64,000 nucleotides of DNA from CAZSBB01 sp964605235 (GTDB lineage: Bacteria > Planctomycetota > Phycisphaerae > Phycisphaerales > Phycisphaeraceae). Shown one piece after another: positions 28,785 to 37,177 of the stretch. Made by a program: the position numbers and the translations under genes. A model generated the notes under the pieces. That model was given only the letters and a program-made list of their open reading frames with translations. It was not told where the DNA came from and did no database searches. Where the stretch lies: NCBI GenBank assembly GCA_964605235.1, contig CAZSBB010000022.1, forward strand, positions 1-64,000. The letters run 5' to 3'. Each line of letters begins with the position of its first letter. Position 1 is the first letter of the stretch.

Positions 28785-29954
28785 ATGTCACGCATCTGGA
28801 ACGTTGGCGTCATCGGCTGTGGTTCGCTGGCGCAGTTGCAGCATCTGCCCAACATCGTCGCCAATCCGCGCATGAACCTGCATACCTGCTGCGACCTGTC
28901 GCCCCAGGCGCTGGAGGTGTGCCAGACCCAATTCGGCGCCGGCCGCGTCACCAGCGACTGGCGACAGACCATTGCCGACCCGGAAGTCCAGGTGCTCTGC
29001 ATCGCCACCACGGAAAAGCTGCGGCTGCCGCTGGTGGAAGCCTGCGCCCAGGCGGGCAAGCCGTTTTATGTCGAAAAGCCCATCGCCGCGACGCTGGAGG
29101 ATGCGTTCAAGATCGAGCGCATCGTGCGCGACGCCAGGCTGCCCGCCTGCGTGGGCCACAACCGCCGCAGCGCGCCCGCCATGGTGCAGGCCCATCAGCT
29201 GTTCCGCGCCCACATGACCCATCCGCAACCCATCGCCTGGCGCTGGAAGCGCGATCCCAACGTGGCGCAGCTCGACAAACAGGACGGCGTGGCGGGCATG
29301 AGCGTGCGCATCAACGACGACTGGTACAGTTGGAAGACCTGGGTGTTCGACAAGACGCAGGCGCCCTTTGGCCCGATGCTGTTTGAGATGACCCATTTCA
29401 CCGACCTGTGCAACTGGTTCATGGGCAGTGAGCCGGTGAAAGTCACCGCCCTGGAAACCGGCATGTTCAACCATGGCATCGTCATCGCCTACGCCGGCGG
29501 GGAAGTGGCGACCATCCTCATGAACGCCAGCGGCACCTTCGGCTATCCCAAAGAGCTGTACGAGATGTTCGGGCACGGCGCGGCCGTGGTCGTCGATCAC
29601 ATGCTCGAAATCCGTACGGTGGGCATCCCGTTCGCCCCGCATCACCAGACCTATCCCATGCTTGGGGACAACTGCCCGCACATCGGCGCGGAAGGGGGGC
29701 TCAGCGGCTGGCTCGCCAAGCGGCGCTGGGGAGCCCAGCAGGCGGTGCTGACCAACGATCCGTCGTGCATTTTCACCGCCGAGCCGGATAAGGGCCACGC
29801 CCGCCAGTTCGACCGTTTTCTGGATGAGCTGGAAGGTCATGGCCCGGTGGTGTGCCCGATGGACCAGGCGTTGCTGGCGACCCGCGTGTCCTTTGCCGCG
29901 ATCCGCAGCGCGCGCGAAGAGCGGGCGATCGAGTTGGCGGAAGTGGTCGCCTGA
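28785..29954 (+). CDS. Gfo/Idh/MocA family oxidoreductase
   Basis: 389 residues, GGAG before the ATG. N-terminal Rossmann motif NVGVIGCGSLAQLQH, catalytic-Lys segment EKPIAATLEDAFKIE, and a C-terminal substrate domain with GPMLFEMTHFTDLCNWF. Cytosolic NAD(P)-dependent sugar dehydrogenase by family. Position directly after the SMP-30 lactonase suggests a sugar-lactone oxidative route. It is only distantly similar to the other Gfo/Idh protein at 11163, so a separate substrate is likely. Confidence 0.86.
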   Translation: MSRIWNVGVIGCGSLAQLQHLPNIVANPRMNLHTCCDLSPQALEVCQTQFGAGRVTSDWRQTIADPEVQVLCIATTEKLRLPLVEACAQAGKPFYVEKPIAATLEDAFKIERIVRDARLPACVGHNRRSAPAMVQAHQLFRAHMTHPQPIAWRWKRDPNVAQLDKQDGVAGMSVRINDDWYSWKTWVFDKTQAPFGPMLFEMTHFTDLCNWFMGSEPVKVTALETGMFNHGIVIAYAGGEVATILMNASGTFGYPKELYEMFGHGAAVVVDHMLEIRTVGIPFAPHHQTYPMLGDNCPHIGAEGGLSGWLAKRRWGAQQAVLTNDPSCIFTAEPDKGHARQFDRFLDELEGHGPVVCPMDQALLATRVSFAAIRSAREERAIELAEVVA

Positions 29955-30564
29955 CGCCACTAGCGCGTTGCGAGCAACACCCGTTGTTGCTCCCGCGCGC
30001 CCTGCCGCACAATCGGCCCAGCTTGTCCAGGTTGCCAAAGCGCGCCGCCGCCCGGGCCCGCGGCAGCAACCCGCCAATCTCCGCGGCAATTCCAGCAATT
30101 CCGCTCGTGAATGCAGGGATGCGCCCCGTCGCAGCGCCACCATGCGCCCACTGGCATCGTCCTTGCTATGACTCCACTGTCGCTCGGAGATCTGGTCAAC
30201 CCCAGCGCTTGGCCAGATTGAGTCGACCGGCAGGTTGAGGGACCCGCCGGCTGATGAAGAAAAGAGAGATGGCGTCATCGCGGCTGCGCTTGCAGTCGCA
30301 TCCGTTCCAGGACGTTCGGGAAAAGCGTCCTTGAACTCGTGACGGTCGCTGGCTCGGGGGAAGTGAGAGGTTGCTGACGGGCGTCTCGCAGCGCCGGCTA
30401 GCAGCGTGAAAGGTCGCCGCTCCGGTGATCCACCGTGGCGGCGGCTGGGCCAGGCATGGGATTTGAGGATCAATGGAAGCCGCGGCTCGTCCGCGGTTTT
30501 TCCTTGCGCTGTCCCCAGGTTTGGTCCATCGCGCGCCTGCTGCAATCCGCCCCTGTTGCGCATG
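29955..30564. other. Intergenic region, no supported gene
   Basis: About 600 bp with several open frames that have neither start signals nor recognisable protein sequence. A plus-strand hairpin with a T run sits at 30476-30502. An unannotated transcript ending there is possible but not supported by any known RNA signature. Confidence 0.4.
30476..30502 (+). terminator. Possible rho-independent terminator in intergenic region
   Basis: CCGCGG CTCGT CCGCGG followed by TTTTTCC. The nearest plus-strand gene ends 520 bp upstream, so the transcript it would terminate is unclear. Confidence 0.4.
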
Positions 30565-30593
30565 AAAAAACCCGTCGCTGCGGGCAACGGGTT
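30565..30593 (-). terminator. Rho-independent terminator after tRNA-Thr
   Basis: On the minus strand the stem AACCCGT / ACGGGTT is followed by TTTT, just downstream of tRNA-Thr. Confidence 0.75.
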
Positions 30594-30601
30594 CTTCGCA
30601 A

Positions 30602-30674
30602 AGCCACCCATGGGACTTGAACCCACGACCTCGCCCTTACCAAGGGCGTGCTCTACCAACTGAGCTAGGGTGGC
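30602..30674 (-). tRNA. tRNA-Thr (GGT anticodon)
   Basis: A 73-nt cloverleaf on the minus strand: acceptor GCCACCC/GGGTGGC, D-arm GCTC/GAGC, anticodon stem CGCCC/GGGCG around TTGGTAA (anticodon GGT), T-arm GTGGG-TTCAAGT-CCCAT, no encoded CCA. Confidence 0.96.
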
Positions 30675-30722
30675 GGCAAACGCGGGCAAAAGCGGGGCTT
30701 CCGCCGGTTGCGTCAGACGGGC

Positions 30723-30751
30723 AAAGTACCAGCAGACCCCCGCAGCGTCAA
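30723..30751 (-). promoter_or_regulatory. Promoter of tRNA-Thr
   Basis: -35 TTGACG (30746-30751), 17-bp spacer, -10 TACTTT (30723-30728), 49 bp before the tRNA 5' end. Confidence 0.6.
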
Positions 30752-30766
30752 ACGCCCCGCGTCCGG

Positions 30767-31738
30767 TCAGCCGCCGGCACGATCGCCTTCCGCCAGCCGA
30801 TGCGCCAGCACCTGGGCGCGGTATTCCGTGGGCGACAGCCCGTCCACCTGACGGAACACCCGGCTGAAATGATAGGGATCGTCATACCCCACCCGCTGGC
30901 CCACCTGGCGCACGGTCAGGTCCACATCGCCCAGCAGTTCCCGCGCCCGCTCGATCCGCTGCTGCCGCAGGTAATCCATGGGCGTATGCCCGGTCCACCG
31001 GCGAAACAGGCGGGTGAAATGGGCGGTGCTCAAGCCCGCCGCCTCCGCCAGTTCCTCCACGGTCCACGGCAGTTCCAGCTTTTCGCGGATCAGCTTGAGC
31101 GCTCGCTGCAGTCGCGCCTGGTTGTGCGGATCGACCGCGCCGGCGCCGTCCTCCTCCGCCATCGCCACGCGCAGCAGTTCCAGCACGATCCGGCCGACCA
31201 GCAGCTTCGCCTCCAGCCGACTGATGCTGTCGCCCTTGTTCCATTGCTTCACCGCGCTGTCGGCCCACTGTTCCAGGCGCGGCTGGCGCGCCAGGTCCAG
31301 CAGGTAAGGCAGGCGCCGGCCCTGCGGAAACCACACGTCATACGGCGCCCGCTGCCGCAACTGCCGCGCGGTGGCGGGGACGCGCGGCGACAGGTCGAAG
31401 TGCAGGGCGATGTGCTCGCCGGTTGGCAGTTTCGCGGTAAAGGTGTGTTGCACGAAGGGCGGAATCACCAGCAGCGTGTGCGGCCCGTATTGCAGCCGCT
31501 GGTGGTCGATCTCCAGTTCCCCGTCGCCGGCGAGGACAAACACCAGCTCGTGGTCCAGAATCTGCCGCGGCGGCACGCGGATGGGGCCGGGCAGACGGTG
31601 CGCGATGCGCAGCACCGGATCAATGGCGTCGGGCGGCAGGTCATAGCGGCGGCGCGGCCGGGCCTGGGTGGGGCTGTCGGTCGGCACGGCAATGTCTTGG
31701 CCGGTGAACTGGTGGGACTGGTGGTTCGCGGCGTCCAT
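30767..31738 (-). CDS. AraC family transcriptional regulator
   Basis: 323 residues from the ATG at 31738; the frame stays open further upstream only as antisense of purQ. The N-terminal cupin-like ligand domain contains LVFVLAGDGELEIDHQRLQY and LLVIPPFVQHTF. The C-terminal double helix-turn-helix has WTVEELAEAAGLSTAHFTRLFRRW and QRVGYDDPYHFSRVFRQVDGLSPTEYR, the AraC signature. It is divergent from purQ with only 21 bp between the two start codons, so their promoters must interlock. The ligand is probably a sugar by family, and no clear target operon adjoins it. Confidence 0.9.
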   Translation of the reverse strand: MDAANHQSHQFTGQDIAVPTDSPTQARPRRRYDLPPDAIDPVLRIAHRLPGPIRVPPRQILDHELVFVLAGDGELEIDHQRLQYGPHTLLVIPPFVQHTFTAKLPTGEHIALHFDLSPRVPATARQLRQRAPYDVWFPQGRRLPYLLDLARQPRLEQWADSAVKQWNKGDSISRLEAKLLVGRIVLELLRVAMAEEDGAGAVDPHNQARLQRALKLIREKLELPWTVEELAEAAGLSTAHFTRLFRRWTGHTPMDYLRQQRIERARELLGDVDLTVRQVGQRVGYDDPYHFSRVFRQVDGLSPTEYRAQVLAHRLAEGDRAGG

Positions 31739-31744
31739 CGCGTT

Positions 31745-31750
31745 TATGAT
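31745..31750 (+). promoter_or_regulatory. -10 box at the purQ start
   Basis: TATGAT lies 9 nt before the purQ ATG at 31760 with no Shine-Dalgarno, suggesting a leaderless purQ message. Confidence 0.35.
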
Positions 31751-31759
31751 ACCGCCGCC

Positions 31760-32572
31760 ATGAAGCCCAAATGCCTGATCATCCGCTCCGCCGGCACCAA
31801 CTGCGACCGCGAACTGGCGCACGCCTTCGCTCTGGCGGGTGCTGAGCCCTTTGCTGTCCATCTGAACCAGCTCATCGCCGAACCAGCGCTGCTCACGCAG
31901 GCGCAGCTCATCGGTTTGCCCGGCGGGTTCAGCTATGGCGACGACATCGCCGCCGGCCGCATCCTCGCCAATCGCCTGCGCCATCGCCTCGCCGGCCCGC
32001 TGCATGACGCCATCGCCCGCGGCGTGCCGATGATCGGCATCTGCAACGGCTTTCAGGTGCTGGTCAAGATGGGACTGTTGCCCGACCCCGACGCGGGTGT
32101 GCAGAACGCCACGCTGGCGGACAACACCTCCGGACGCTTCACCGATCGCTGGGTGAAACTGCAGGCCCCGAGCGACACCCGCTGCGTGTGGACCAAAGGC
32201 CTGGCGGACTTCATGCTGCCCATCGCCCACGGCGAAGGTCGCTTTGTCCCCGCCAATGACGCAGCGCTGGAACGCTGGCAGAGCAATGGCCAGATCGCCC
32301 TGCGCTACGCCAGCGACGACAACCCCAACGGCTCGGTCGAGCATATTGCCGGCGTGTGCGATCCCACCGGCCTGGTGCTGGGCCTCATGCCCCACCCCGA
32401 GCGCTACGTGCACGCCACCCATCACCCGCACTGGACCCGCCAGCGCCAGGAACAACGCAACCAGCCGGCGGGATTGCAGTTCTTCCGCAATGCGGTCGCC
32501 CACGTCTGCGCCCATCCCCCGCAGCCGGCCGAGCAGGTGTCCGTGCAACCGGTGGACGCCGCCAGCGCGTGA
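31760..32572 (+). CDS. purQ: Phosphoribosylformylglycinamidine synthase subunit PurQ
   Basis: 270 residues. Class I glutamine amidotransferase: CLIIRSAGTNCDRELAHAF at the N-terminus, the oxyanion segment GLPGGFSYGDDIAAG, nucleophile Cys in IGICNGFQVLVKMG, and LGLMPHPERYVH carrying the catalytic His and Glu. PurQ supplies ammonia to PurL in step four of purine synthesis. No purL or purS is nearby. It is somewhat longer than the roughly 225-residue stand-alone PurQ, due mainly to a 30-residue Gln/Pro-rich tail. Confidence 0.93.
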   Translation: MKPKCLIIRSAGTNCDRELAHAFALAGAEPFAVHLNQLIAEPALLTQAQLIGLPGGFSYGDDIAAGRILANRLRHRLAGPLHDAIARGVPMIGICNGFQVLVKMGLLPDPDAGVQNATLADNTSGRFTDRWVKLQAPSDTRCVWTKGLADFMLPIAHGEGRFVPANDAALERWQSNGQIALRYASDDNPNGSVEHIAGVCDPTGLVLGLMPHPERYVHATHHPHWTRQRQEQRNQPAGLQFFRNAVAHVCAHPPQPAEQVSVQPVDAASA

Positions 32573-32609
32573 GCCTGCCGCATTGGGCGAGCCTGCCTGT
32601 CGGTTCAGT

Positions 32610-32639
32610 CTCCTGCTCTCCTGTCTCCTGCTCTCCTGT
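32610..32639. repeat. 15-bp perfect tandem duplication
   Basis: CTCCTGCTCTCCTGT occurs twice in a row between the purQ and PIG-L stop codons. Internally it is built from CTCCTG units. Confidence 0.8.
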
Positions 32640-32648
32640 TCTACCTCG

Positions 32649-33332
32649 TCACATCACCAGCGCATCCAGTCCGGTCAAGCCCACCGGCTCACGGGTGAAG
32701 AACGGCTCGGCATACCGGCAACCGATCCGGCTGCCCATGTAGCCATTCATCTCCCGCACCCATTCCACCACCCGGCGATTGCGCTCCGGGATGACGAACT
32801 GCGATTCGTAAGCTTTGATCGCCCGTTCCTTGTCGTCCATCTGCTCGGTGATGTCCAGGCAGAAGCTCGGCTGGGCGACATGCCGCAGGTGCGTGCAGTA
32901 GTAGTAAATCAGCCACTTGGGATAAATCGGCTCGCCGGGCAGGTCGATCTTGCTGAGCTTGGCGTCGAAGCGCGCGTCCTCGACGATGCGCGTGGTGGCG
33001 ATGTGGTCTGGATGCGCGTCCTCGTAGTACGGCAGGAAGACGATCTGCGCCTGATGTTGGCGAATCACCCCCGCAACCTTGTGCCGGGCTTCAACGCTGT
33101 GGACCACCGTGCGGTTGGGCAGCCCCAGCAGCTCGCGCTGCACGCCCAGAATGTCCGCCGCCGCCTGCCATTCGCGGGCGCGAATCTCCGGCGAACCATG
33201 GGGCGTCGGCTCGCCGTTGGTCATGTCCAGCAGCCGAACGTGGTGCCCCTGCTGCCGCAGCCGCAGAATCGTGCCGCCCATGCCCAGTTCCTGATCGTCC
33301 GGATGCGGCCCGACCACCAGCACATTCGCCAT
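32649..33332 (-). CDS. PIG-L (LmbE-like) family deacetylase
   Basis: 227 residues from the ATG at 33332, preceded by AAGGAA; the upstream open frame enters a dispersed repeat. The zinc-site motifs are PHPDD (residues 9-13) and HPDH in DAHPDHIATTR. The family removes N-acetyl groups from GlcNAc-containing molecules such as GlcNAc-malate in bacillithiol synthesis or glycolipid precursors. Convergent with purQ. No thiol-synthesis partners are next to it, so the substrate stays open. Confidence 0.87.
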   Translation of the reverse strand: MANVLVVGPHPDDQELGMGGTILRLRQQGHHVRLLDMTNGEPTPHGSPEIRAREWQAAADILGVQRELLGLPNRTVVHSVEARHKVAGVIRQHQAQIVFLPYYEDAHPDHIATTRIVEDARFDAKLSKIDLPGEPIYPKWLIYYYCTHLRHVAQPSFCLDITEQMDDKERAIKAYESQFVIPERNRRVVEWVREMNGYMGSRIGCRYAEPFFTREPVGLTGLDALVM

Positions 33333-33377
33333 CACACATTTCCTTCGCCGATTGAGAAAATTCTGAAAAACAATTTT

Positions 33378-33489
33378 CACCACCGAGGCACAGAGAGCAC
33401 AGCGCAAGACTCACCGAGAATGCGGGGAATTCCCAAGGATAAGTCAGCTTCTCAGGTTTGCTCTCTGTGTCCTCTGTGCCTCGGTGGTG
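33378..33489. repeat. Dispersed inverted-repeat element, complete copy
   Basis: The left arm CACCACCGAGGCACAGAG and right arm CTCTGTGCCTCGGTGGTG are perfect inverted repeats flanking about 75 bp, and the right arm has an extra 9-bp GGACACAGA-type unit. A diverged partial copy lies at 12220-12300. Both stand beside a stop codon and share GCTCATGCTTT at that junction. No protein is encoded. Confidence 0.75.
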
Positions 33490-33506
33490 AGTATTGAGCT
33501 CATGCT

Positions 33507-35636
33507 TTACTGTCCCGCGGTCGCCCGCTGGCGCAGTTGGGTTCCCAGTTGTCGACAATGGTCCACAACCTGCCGGCGGGCGCTCAGGTCCGCCTGGACC
33601 GTCGGCTGCGCCAGCTCATTGAGGTACAAGCATAGGCGCGCCAGCAACGCGGTGCTGGCGGGGGGCCAGACCTCGCGCGGCTGGGCGAACGCCAGTTGCC
33701 CCACCGCGCCGACATAATCCGTCGGCAGCCGCCGCAGCGCCGGTTGCTGCATCCGCGCGGCTCGGAGCAAGGGCCAGGCGTAGCTCACGTCGCGCTCCAG
33801 CGAAGTCATGCTCGCGTTCAAAGCGTCCCACTGCGCAGCGTGGCCCAGTTGCCGGGCTTCCTCCAGCCGCGGCCCCAGCGTCTGCGCCAGCAGGTTGAGC
33901 GCCTCGGCGTCCAGCTCCACCGCCGCCCAGCGATTGAGCCAACCTTCTCGGCGAGCCGTTTCAAAAGCGGTCCAGCCGTCCCAGCATTCCACCAGCGCCA
34001 GCAACGGCTCGAGCCACTGTCCTGCCGCGGCGCTGTCCCGCCGGGCCCAGGCGCTCGCCCAATGCTGGCGCGCCTGCTGCAGGGCCTGCTCCAGACTTAC
34101 GTCGCCCAGGCGCGGAGCCTTGCCATGCAGCAGGGGGGTGAAGCGGCGGACCTGCTCATCCAGCGCGGTGATGGTCAGCAGGGCGGGCACGCGGTCCGGC
34201 CCGGCCGCTTCGCGCCAGAGCGTTTCCACCAGCTGGCGAATCGCCGGCGCCTGCGCGGGGCTGACGCGCGCCGCCGCCTCGCCATTGCCCGTCAGGGCGT
34301 CGAGACAGCGCAAATCACCCGCCCGCTTCTGCAACAGACTCACCGCGGCGGTGACGCGCGGCCAAGCGCCCAGCGGGCCGGCCTCGACAAATTGGGTGAG
34401 CGTTGCAAACAACTGCGTCTCCGCCTGATCGCATGCCTGCAGCAGCGCCAGGTAGGCGTCGCGCTGCGGGCCGGGGTTGGGCCGGGGCACCAGCCGATAT
34501 GCGAGCATGGCGCTGCTGATGTCCCCCAGCGCCGCCGTCCACTGTGGCGCGGTGCTCCGGTCGTCGCGGAGCGCGGCCGCGCACTGGGCGACGAATTGTT
34601 CGAGCGGGGCGGTCGGCGCTTGCTGTTCCAGGCGCAGGGTGTTGATGCGCTGCAGCGCCGGCAGCAGGCTCAGCAGTCGATCCAACTGCACGCCGGCCGC
34701 CGAACGCTCCCGCGGATCGACGTATGCCGACAGCGCGGTTTCCAGCGCATCGAGCAGCACGCCGCGGGCCTGCGGATAGAGCGCTGCGTCCTGCCGCAGT
34801 GTGACCAGCAACTCCACGGTGCTGCTCATCCGGCGATACATCGGCTGCATCTGCGGGCGAAAGGCTTCAATTTCCAGCGCCGGCTTGAGCGCGTCGAGCA
34901 CGGTGAGCACCTGACGCTGGCCGGGGTACGCGGACAACTGGGTGCGGAAGCGCGTGGCGAGTTCATCGAGTTGCCGGGCGGTGGGATGACTGGACGCCAA
35001 CCCCAGCGGCGTGAGCCAGGCGCTGACCGCCGGCTCCAGCTGACAAGCGACGCCCAGATCCAGCAGCGGCGCGACGGCTTGCTGCACCGCCCCGAGCACA
35101 TCGTCATACGTCCTGGCGTCCGTCAGCTTCACCGGCGCCGCGGCGCGCCCCAGCAGCGCCGCCATGCCCGCGTGCATCGCTTCTCGCCGGCGGGCTTCGG
35201 TGAGATCACCCGAAGCCCCCGTCGCCCCCGTCGCCCCCGTCGCCCCCGGAGCCCCCGGAGCCATGGGCGTCTGCAGCGGCGGCAGCCGGGCGAACAAGGC
35301 GTCAAACTGCGGCAGGTTGTTCACCAATGTGTTGCCAAGCACACCCGCAGCCGCGCCGGCGTCGTCGGGATGCAGCAGGGCGAAGGTCAGCAGCTCGTGG
35401 GCGATTTGCCGCACATATATGCGACATTGCACCACGCGGTACTGCTCATTGCTCAGCACCGCCGACTCGCGCAGCATCACCAGTTGCTGTTCGACGCTCG
35501 TGAGCCGCTGGCGCAATTGCACGCGCGGCCAATCGTCGGCAGTTTGCGCCGTCAGGCGGCCCGCCAGCAGGCCCAGCGACAGCAGCAGCGCCAGGGCGCT
35601 GGCCCATCGTGGCGGAATATGCCGACGTCCACCCAT
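33507..35636 (-). CDS. Secreted protein of unknown function with collagen-like linker
   Basis: 709 residues from the ATG at 35636, picked because it is 4 nt after the glycosyltransferase stop and gives a proper signal peptide (GGRRHIPPRWASALALLLSLGLLAGRLTAQ pattern, cleavage near residue 30). The body is almost entirely helical, rich in Ala/Leu/Gln, with no recognised domain and no catalytic motif. Residues around 125-145 read APGAPGATGATGATGASG, a collagen-like Gly-X-Y stretch encoded by a 9-bp minisatellite. Coupling to a glycosyltransferase hints at a cell-envelope role, but that is inference. Confidence 0.65.
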   Translation of the reverse strand: MGGRRHIPPRWASALALLLSLGLLAGRLTAQTADDWPRVQLRQRLTSVEQQLVMLRESAVLSNEQYRVVQCRIYVRQIAHELLTFALLHPDDAGAAAGVLGNTLVNNLPQFDALFARLPPLQTPMAPGAPGATGATGATGASGDLTEARRREAMHAGMAALLGRAAAPVKLTDARTYDDVLGAVQQAVAPLLDLGVACQLEPAVSAWLTPLGLASSHPTARQLDELATRFRTQLSAYPGQRQVLTVLDALKPALEIEAFRPQMQPMYRRMSSTVELLVTLRQDAALYPQARGVLLDALETALSAYVDPRERSAAGVQLDRLLSLLPALQRINTLRLEQQAPTAPLEQFVAQCAAALRDDRSTAPQWTAALGDISSAMLAYRLVPRPNPGPQRDAYLALLQACDQAETQLFATLTQFVEAGPLGAWPRVTAAVSLLQKRAGDLRCLDALTGNGEAAARVSPAQAPAIRQLVETLWREAAGPDRVPALLTITALDEQVRRFTPLLHGKAPRLGDVSLEQALQQARQHWASAWARRDSAAAGQWLEPLLALVECWDGWTAFETARREGWLNRWAAVELDAEALNLLAQTLGPRLEEARQLGHAAQWDALNASMTSLERDVSYAWPLLRAARMQQPALRRLPTDYVGAVGQLAFAQPREVWPPASTALLARLCLYLNELAQPTVQADLSARRQVVDHCRQLGTQLRQRATAGQ
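35215..35262. repeat. 9-bp C/G-tract minisatellite in coding sequence
   Basis: Period-9 units GCCCCCGTC (three) and GCCCCCGGA (two). Read on the minus strand they encode the Gly-Ala-Pro/Thr stretch of the secreted protein. Confidence 0.85.
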
Positions 35637-35640
35637 GCAA

Positions 35641-36792
35641 TCAATCGACCAATCGTTGGTACAACGCATCGAGCCGCTGGCACATCACCGTGGCGGTGAA
35701 CTCACGGAGAACGTGGGCCCGCCCCTGATCCGCCAGCCGTTGTCGCTCGTCGGGATGGTCCAGCAGACTCAACAGCGCCAAGGCAAGTCGATCCCGATCG
35801 CCCACCGGCGCCAGTCGGCCGGTCTGCCCGTCGATGCAGACCTCCCCAATCCCGCCGACATCGTAACCGACCACCGCACAGCCGCACAGCAGCGCCTCCA
35901 CCAGCGTGCGCCCCTGGCCCTCCTGGTACGACGGCAGCGCCATCACATCCATCGCCCGCAGCAGCGACGGCACCTGGCGCGGCGGCACCAGCCCCGCCAG
36001 CACCACCGCCCGCTGCAAACCCTCGCGTTCGATGCGCTGCTCAAGGGCTTCCCGATGCCAGCCATCACCCACGCACAGCAGACGCACCTCGGGATGCTGC
36101 GCCAGCAACTGGGGCAGCACATCCAGCAAATCGTCGTGCCCTTTGAGCGGATCAAGCCGGGCGACGATGCCCACCACCGGCGCGTCGGCGGGGATGCCAT
36201 ACGCTTTGCGGGTGACGTCGCGCGGCGTGTCATCGTGCAGAAAGGGCTCAATCTCCACGCCGCTGGGGATGACGCAGAACTGCTCGGGGCGTCCGATGTG
36301 CTTAGCGGCAAAGGCATCACACATCGCCTGCGTGATGCCCACCAGGCTGTGGCAGCGCTTAGCGGCCCAGCGCTCAGCATGGACGTAAGCATGATGAATC
36401 AGCGGGTTCTGGCGGTCGTGAAACGGCAGGCCGTGGATGGTGTGCACCACGGCTGGGACATGTTCCCGCCACGCGGCCGCACGCCCGAGGATGCCCGCCT
36501 TGCTCGAATGCGTATGCACGAGGTCGGGTTGAAGCTGACGGATGAGCTGCCGCAGCGAGCGCGTCGCCAACCAGTCGTGCAGGGGCAACACCGCCCGCCG
36601 CAGCCAGCGCAGCTCATGCAGATGCACCCCGGCCGTCTGCGCCGATTCCCGCAGCGATCCTTCAGGACCATAGATCGGCCCAAACGCCAGATGCACCTCA
36701 TGCCCCGCCGCCGCCTGGGCGCGACAGCAGATGACGGTGTTCTGCTGGGCGCCGCCGAGGATCAGCCGGGTGATGACATGCAGGATCCGCAT
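35641..36792 (-). CDS. Glycosyltransferase family 4 protein
   Basis: 383 residues. GT-B fold: N-terminal HVITRLILGGAQQNTV (glycine-rich acceptor loop), HTHSSKAGILGR, then the C-terminal nucleotide-sugar domain with VGIVARLDPLKGHDDLL and the E-x7-E motif EGQGRTLVEALLCGCAVV followed by GGIGEV. GT4 enzymes are retaining and transfer sugars from UDP- or GDP-sugars at the cytoplasmic membrane face in capsule or lipopolysaccharide synthesis. TATCAT lies 6 nt before the ATG. The downstream secreted-protein gene starts 4 nt after its stop, and a UDP-sugar dehydratase lies 0.5 kb upstream. Confidence 0.9.
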   Translation of the reverse strand: MRILHVITRLILGGAQQNTVICCRAQAAAGHEVHLAFGPIYGPEGSLRESAQTAGVHLHELRWLRRAVLPLHDWLATRSLRQLIRQLQPDLVHTHSSKAGILGRAAAWREHVPAVVHTIHGLPFHDRQNPLIHHAYVHAERWAAKRCHSLVGITQAMCDAFAAKHIGRPEQFCVIPSGVEIEPFLHDDTPRDVTRKAYGIPADAPVVGIVARLDPLKGHDDLLDVLPQLLAQHPEVRLLCVGDGWHREALEQRIEREGLQRAVVLAGLVPPRQVPSLLRAMDVMALPSYQEGQGRTLVEALLCGCAVVGYDVGGIGEVCIDGQTGRLAPVGDRDRLALALLSLLDHPDERQRLADQGRAHVLREFTATVMCQRLDALYQRLVD

Positions 36793-36798
36793 GTCAGG

Positions 36799-36804
36799 AT
36801 GATA
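36799..36804 (-). promoter_or_regulatory. -10 box at the glycosyltransferase start
   Basis: On the minus strand TATCAT sits 6 nt before the ATG at 36792 with no Shine-Dalgarno, the fifth case of this arrangement in the window. Confidence 0.35.
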
Positions 36805-36874
36805 GAGCGGAAATTGCGGAAATGCCCCGCGCGGAGCGGGTGGAGCCGGGCTTTAACCATGAAGTCACATACGT

Positions 36875-37177
36875 TCAGGGATGGCGTTGGGCGGCATCCT
36901 GCACGGCAGGCATCAGATCGTTCAGTTCCTCGATGCGCAGCATGCGGATATCCCGTACCGAAGCGGAAAACCAGGGCAATCTTTTCGACAGGTCCATCGC
37001 TGCCAGCACACAGGTCACCGCATTGATCTTTTCGCCGCCGAAGTAGGTGCTGCCCTGCTGCCAGGTGAAGCCATGTTCCAGCAGGATTTTGCGAATTTCC
37101 ATGTAGGCGTTGTTATAGGGATCGCCGTAGTTGCTGCGCAGCGATTCGATGTCCATGTCGAAGGCGATCGCGTACAT
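36875..37177 (-). CDS. vapD: VapD family endoribonuclease
   Basis: 100 residues from the ATG at 37177, the usual VapD length. The start MYAIAFDMDIESLRSNYG with Asp7 and Asp9, then AYMEIRKILLEHGFTWQQGSTYFG and AVTCVLAAMDLSKRLPWF, match VapD, a Cas2-like-fold ribonuclease. An in-frame ATG at 37255 with a strong GAGGAG upstream would add 26 residues that no VapD needs, and both starts have plausible ribosome sites (GGAG before 37177). No VapX-type antitoxin gene is visible, so it appears orphaned. It is not linked to any CRISPR array. Confidence 0.85.
   Translation of the reverse strand: MYAIAFDMDIESLRSNYGDPYNNAYMEIRKILLEHGFTWQQGSTYFGGEKINAVTCVLAAMDLSKRLPWFSASVRDIRMLRIEELNDLMPAVQDAAQRHP

Noticed and set aside
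29955..30475. Known small RNA such as SRP RNA, 6S RNA or tmRNA ending at the hairpin at 30476
   Set aside because: None of the conserved cores of these RNAs was found. Only the hairpin itself is recorded.
30617..31759. N-terminal half of a 651-codon frame ending in PurQ
   Set aside because: It is antisense of tRNA-Thr and the AraC gene. PurQ homology starts exactly at the ATG at 31760.
31739..32548. N-terminal half of a 593-codon minus-strand frame ending in the AraC regulator
   Set aside because: It is antisense of purQ. AraC-like sequence begins after the ATG at 31738.
36875..37177. Cas2 of a CRISPR system
   Set aside because: The VapD fold is Cas2-like, but the motifs are VapD's. There is no repeat array and no Cas1 in the window.
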